Source: Candidatus Gastranaerophilales bacterium
GTDB taxonomy: Bacteria > Cyanobacteriota > Vampirovibrionia > Gastranaerophilales > Gastranaerophilaceae
Assembly: GCA_944325085.1 (NCBI GenBank)
Contig: CALUYT010000057.1
Span: forward strand, 1-64,000
Length of the DNA: 64,000 nt
Reading direction: 5' to 3'
Every line of letters begins with the position of its first letter. Position 1 is the first letter of the stretch. The position numbers and the translations under genes were made by a program. This document shows, piece after piece, positions 62,114 through 64,000 of this stretch. Under the pieces are notes generated by a model. The model did not search any database. It was not told the DNA's origin and saw only the letters and a program-made list of their open reading frames with translations.

Positions 62114-62422
62114 TTAGTCTTTTATTATTTGACAAGAGTGTACGATATTTAAATTTACATTGTAATAATCAACATGTTCCGGTTGATATTCAACGTTATG
62201 TCTGTTACTGATTACGCAATCATAAAGTGCCATAAACATATTTCCACAGTTTAGAGCATAAAATAAAAGGTTTTCAGTTGTAGGATTTTCTACCACAGAA
62301 GGAATAGGCAATCGTAATTGACCTGTAATTAAATAATCTTCTGTTGTAACTAGTAATTTTACATAATCATTTCCTAGTTGTGTTTCGTTTTTGTTTGCTT
62401 TTTTTATTTCATCTTTTTTCAT
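62114..62422 (-). CDS. Small protein, unknown
   Basis: The 102-residue protein has a Lys/Asn-rich start (MKKDEIKKANKNETQLGN) and a strand-rich core (VKLLVTTEDYLITGQLRLPI ... FMALYDCVISN). The core loosely resembles a widespread small beta-domain (strand, GxLxLP, then FxxLxxxxV), but no firm family. AGAGGA precedes ATG 62422; a TTG frame extension of 18 codons is rejected. It has its own terminator. Confidence 0.72.
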   Translation of the reverse strand: MKKDEIKKANKNETQLGNDYVKLLVTTEDYLITGQLRLPIPSVVENPTTENLLFYALNCGNMFMALYDCVISNRHNVEYQPEHVDYYNVNLNIVHSCQIIKD

Positions 62423-62468
62423 ATCTTTATCCTCTACTATCCCCACTATACTAGCATATTTTTTATGG

Positions 62469-62498
62469 TTGGACAATAGGTTTGTTTTTTAGTAAAAT
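62469..62498 (+). promoter_or_regulatory. Promoter of rqcH, leaderless type
   Basis: TTGGAC (62469-62474) and TAAAAT (62493-62498) are 18 bases apart. The ATG follows the -10 by six T bases, with no ribosome site. Confidence 0.6.
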
Positions 62499-62504
62499 TT
62501 TTTT

Positions 62505-64000
62505 ATGATAACATTTGACAATTTAACCCTAAAAGCTTTTACTAATGAGCAACAAGCCTTTTTTACAGGTGCAAGAATTAATAAAATTCAGCAACCAACC
62601 CGCAGAGAATTCATATTTACATTACGTAATAATGGTGAAACAAAACAATTTTATGTAAATATAAATCCTCAATTTTATCATGTTTGTTTCATGTCTAAAG
62701 AAAATTACGCAAAACGAAATTTGGTAATTCCGCAAAAACCACCTATGTTTTGTATGTTGTTGCGAAAATATTTAGAAAATTTCAGAATTGCCAAAGTTGA
62801 ATTACCACAAAATGAAAGAATTTTAGAACTGTATATTGAAACCTATAATGAGATAGGTGATAAAATTTATTTATGTTTGGCGATAGAGTTAATGGGTAAA
62901 CATTCAAATGTTATTTTATATAACTATGATACTAATATAATTTTAGGGTGTGCTCACAATGTTGGTTCTGAAAAAAGTAGAGAACGTGAAATGGCAGGTT
63001 CTCTACCTTATGTGTATCCGCCTAAACAGTCTAAATTTGATATTTTAAATTATTCAGGTGAAATAAATTACGAGAAATTAGCTGATGAATTTTTTATGTT
63101 TTCTAAAAATTTTGCAACTATGTGTAAAGGTAAAAGTTTAGAAACTTTAAAATCTTATGTAAGACTTGAAAATTTATCACCTTGTATTTCTAAAGATTTT
63201 AAGTATTATTCTTTGTTTAGTTCATTAGTTTCAGGTGATATTATTGAATATTCAAATGTGAATAATATGATTGATGATTATTATTCCTATTATATAGCTC
63301 AAGATAAGTTTAGAACTTTAAAAAATCATTATTTAAGTTTGCTTAATCAAAAGTTAAAAAAAGTTTCAAAATCAATATCTCAAATGAATGCGAAAATTCT
63401 AACCGATTCTGAAAGTGATAGATACAGATTGTTTGGTGATTTGATTATGGCAAATTTATATAACTTGAAAGATTATTCTCAAAAAGCTTTTGTCTATGAT
63501 TATGAAAATGATAAACAAATATCTATAGATTTAGATGAAACTAAAACTATTAAAGACAATGCTAATAATTTTTATAGGTTATATAATAAAGCTAAAACTT
63601 CACGGATTAAGTTGATGGAATTGCTTGAAGCAAATAATATTAAAAAGGAATATTTAGAACAAATATTGTATTCTGTTGAAATGTCAGAAAATATAAGTGA
63701 TTTATTAGAGATTTCTACAGAAGTTGAAGAAGATAAGAGTGATTTAAAGCAGGCAAAAAAGAAAATCTCATTTGATATTCAAACTATAGAACCGGATGAA
63801 AATACTCGTATCTATATTGGGAAAAATAATAAACAAAATGATTATATAATTTCAAAGTTAGCATCTGATGAAGATTTATGGTTCCATGTTCACAATTGTG
63901 CAGGTTCTCATGTTTTATTGAAAACTCAAACCCTTACAGATGATTTAATTTTAAAATGTGCAAAATTGGCAAAAGAATATTCTACAGGTAAAAATTCTTC
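62505..64000 (+). CDS. rqcH: RqcH/NFACT-family ribosome quality-control protein, 3' end beyond window
   Basis: The first 498 codons are present. NFACT-N is clear (ARINKIQQPTRREFIFTLR, PPMFCMLLRKYLENFRI, NEIGDKIYLCLAIELMGKHSN), followed by long coiled coils (about 260-420) and the NFACT-R start DLWFHVHNCAGSHVLLK. RqcH binds stalled 50S-peptidyl-tRNA and adds C-terminal alanine tails to nascent chains. The Asp-Arg pair known in B. subtilis RqcH (Asp97-Arg98) is here Glu104-Arg105. The TAAAAT box six bases before ATG suggests leaderless mRNA. Confidence 0.93.
   Translation, partial: MITFDNLTLKAFTNEQQAFFTGARINKIQQPTRREFIFTLRNNGETKQFYVNINPQFYHVCFMSKENYAKRNLVIPQKPPMFCMLLRKYLENFRIAKVELPQNERILELYIETYNEIGDKIYLCLAIELMGKHSNVILYNYDTNIILGCAHNVGSEKSREREMAGSLPYVYPPKQSKFDILNYSGEINYEKLADEFFMFSKNFATMCKGKSLETLKSYVRLENLSPCISKDFKYYSLFSSLVSGDIIEYSNVNNMIDDYYSYYIAQDKFRTLKNHYLSLLNQKLKKVSKSISQMNAKILTDSESDRYRLFGDLIMANLYNLKDYSQKAFVYDYENDKQISIDLDETKTIKDNANNFYRLYNKAKTSRIKLMELLEANNIKKEYLEQILYSVEMSENISDLLEISTEVEEDKSDLKQAKKKISFDIQTIEPDENTRIYIGKNNKQNDYIISKLASDEDLWFHVHNCAGSHVLLKTQTLTDDLILKCAKLAKEYSTGKNS

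Noticed and set aside
1-64000. CRISPR array, insertion sequence, prophage or integron
   Set aside because: No spaced direct repeats, transposase, integrase or phage structural genes were found; base composition is even throughout.

Overview
The window is AT-rich, densely coded bacterial chromosome. The gene set fits a non-photosynthetic, anaerobic relative of Cyanobacteria (Vampirovibrionia/Melainabacteria, most like the gut order Gastranaerophilales); this placement is inferred from gene content and style, not from a tree. Supporting signs are type IV pilin-like proteins with a near-identical prepilin N-terminus, KDO synthesis genes (kdsD, kdsC) that imply a lipopolysaccharide outer membrane, a VOR-type 2-oxoacid:ferredoxin oxidoreductase, a cobalamin-dependent (class II) ribonucleotide reductase, and many large lineage-type membrane or coiled-coil proteins without recognisable families. 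No photosynthesis genes, tRNA, rRNA, CRISPR array, insertion sequence or prophage were seen.

Layout. 1-5.6 kb: two pilin-like genes, a divergent GH13-like glycosidase, a NarL/LuxR response regulator, Maf and a small orphan. 5.8-12.7 kb: a membrane protein built from three ~190-residue repeats, a U32-peptidase-like protein next to an acyl-CoA-dehydratase-activase-related protein (DUF2229 type), a degenerate HD-GYP protein and a GT2 glycosyltransferase. 12.7-17.6 kb: rsmH-ftsL, a 73-residue orphan, gltX, and a GlcD-like flavoprotein coupled to the giant gene. 17.6-23.4 kb: one 1941-residue coiled-coil protein with an acidic run and tandem repeats. 23.6-29.1 kb: the VOR operon, a small coiled-coil gene, rpsU, small Cys-rich proteins, cdd and a Ser/Thr/Gln-rich orphan. 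29.1-38.0 kb (minus strand): an oligopeptide-type ABC importer without its ATPases, a TPR protein and MgtC, then pyrH-frr-cdsA-rnc-rpe. 38.3-43.5 kb: nrdJ, then kdsD-kdsC-queD-uppP. 43.5-48.9 kb: two homologous membrane proteins and a complete GH13 glycosidase in one tight operon. 48.9-64 kb: leuC, a fragment of the spc ribosomal operon (rpsE-rpmD-rplO-secY), mtaB, another orphan membrane protein, a formyltransferase, mnmG, a 30-residue membrane peptide gene, a Zn-ribbon protein, a HELEH putative metalloprotease, aspS, a small orphan and the start of an RqcH/NFACT gene.

The most unusual items are: the operon joining paired membrane proteins to a cytoplasmic-looking GH13 enzyme; the three-fold repeat membrane protein; the giant coiled-coil protein; a 30-residue single-span membrane peptide with a perfect ribosome-binding site; an RNase III whose conserved metal-binding Asp is Cys; an HD-GYP protein that has lost its HD and GYP signatures; and a recurring -10 box placed six or seven bases before ATG with no Shine-Dalgarno, which suggests leaderless mRNAs. 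Housekeeping assignments are firm. Functions of the orphan proteins are not known and are described only by what can be seen.
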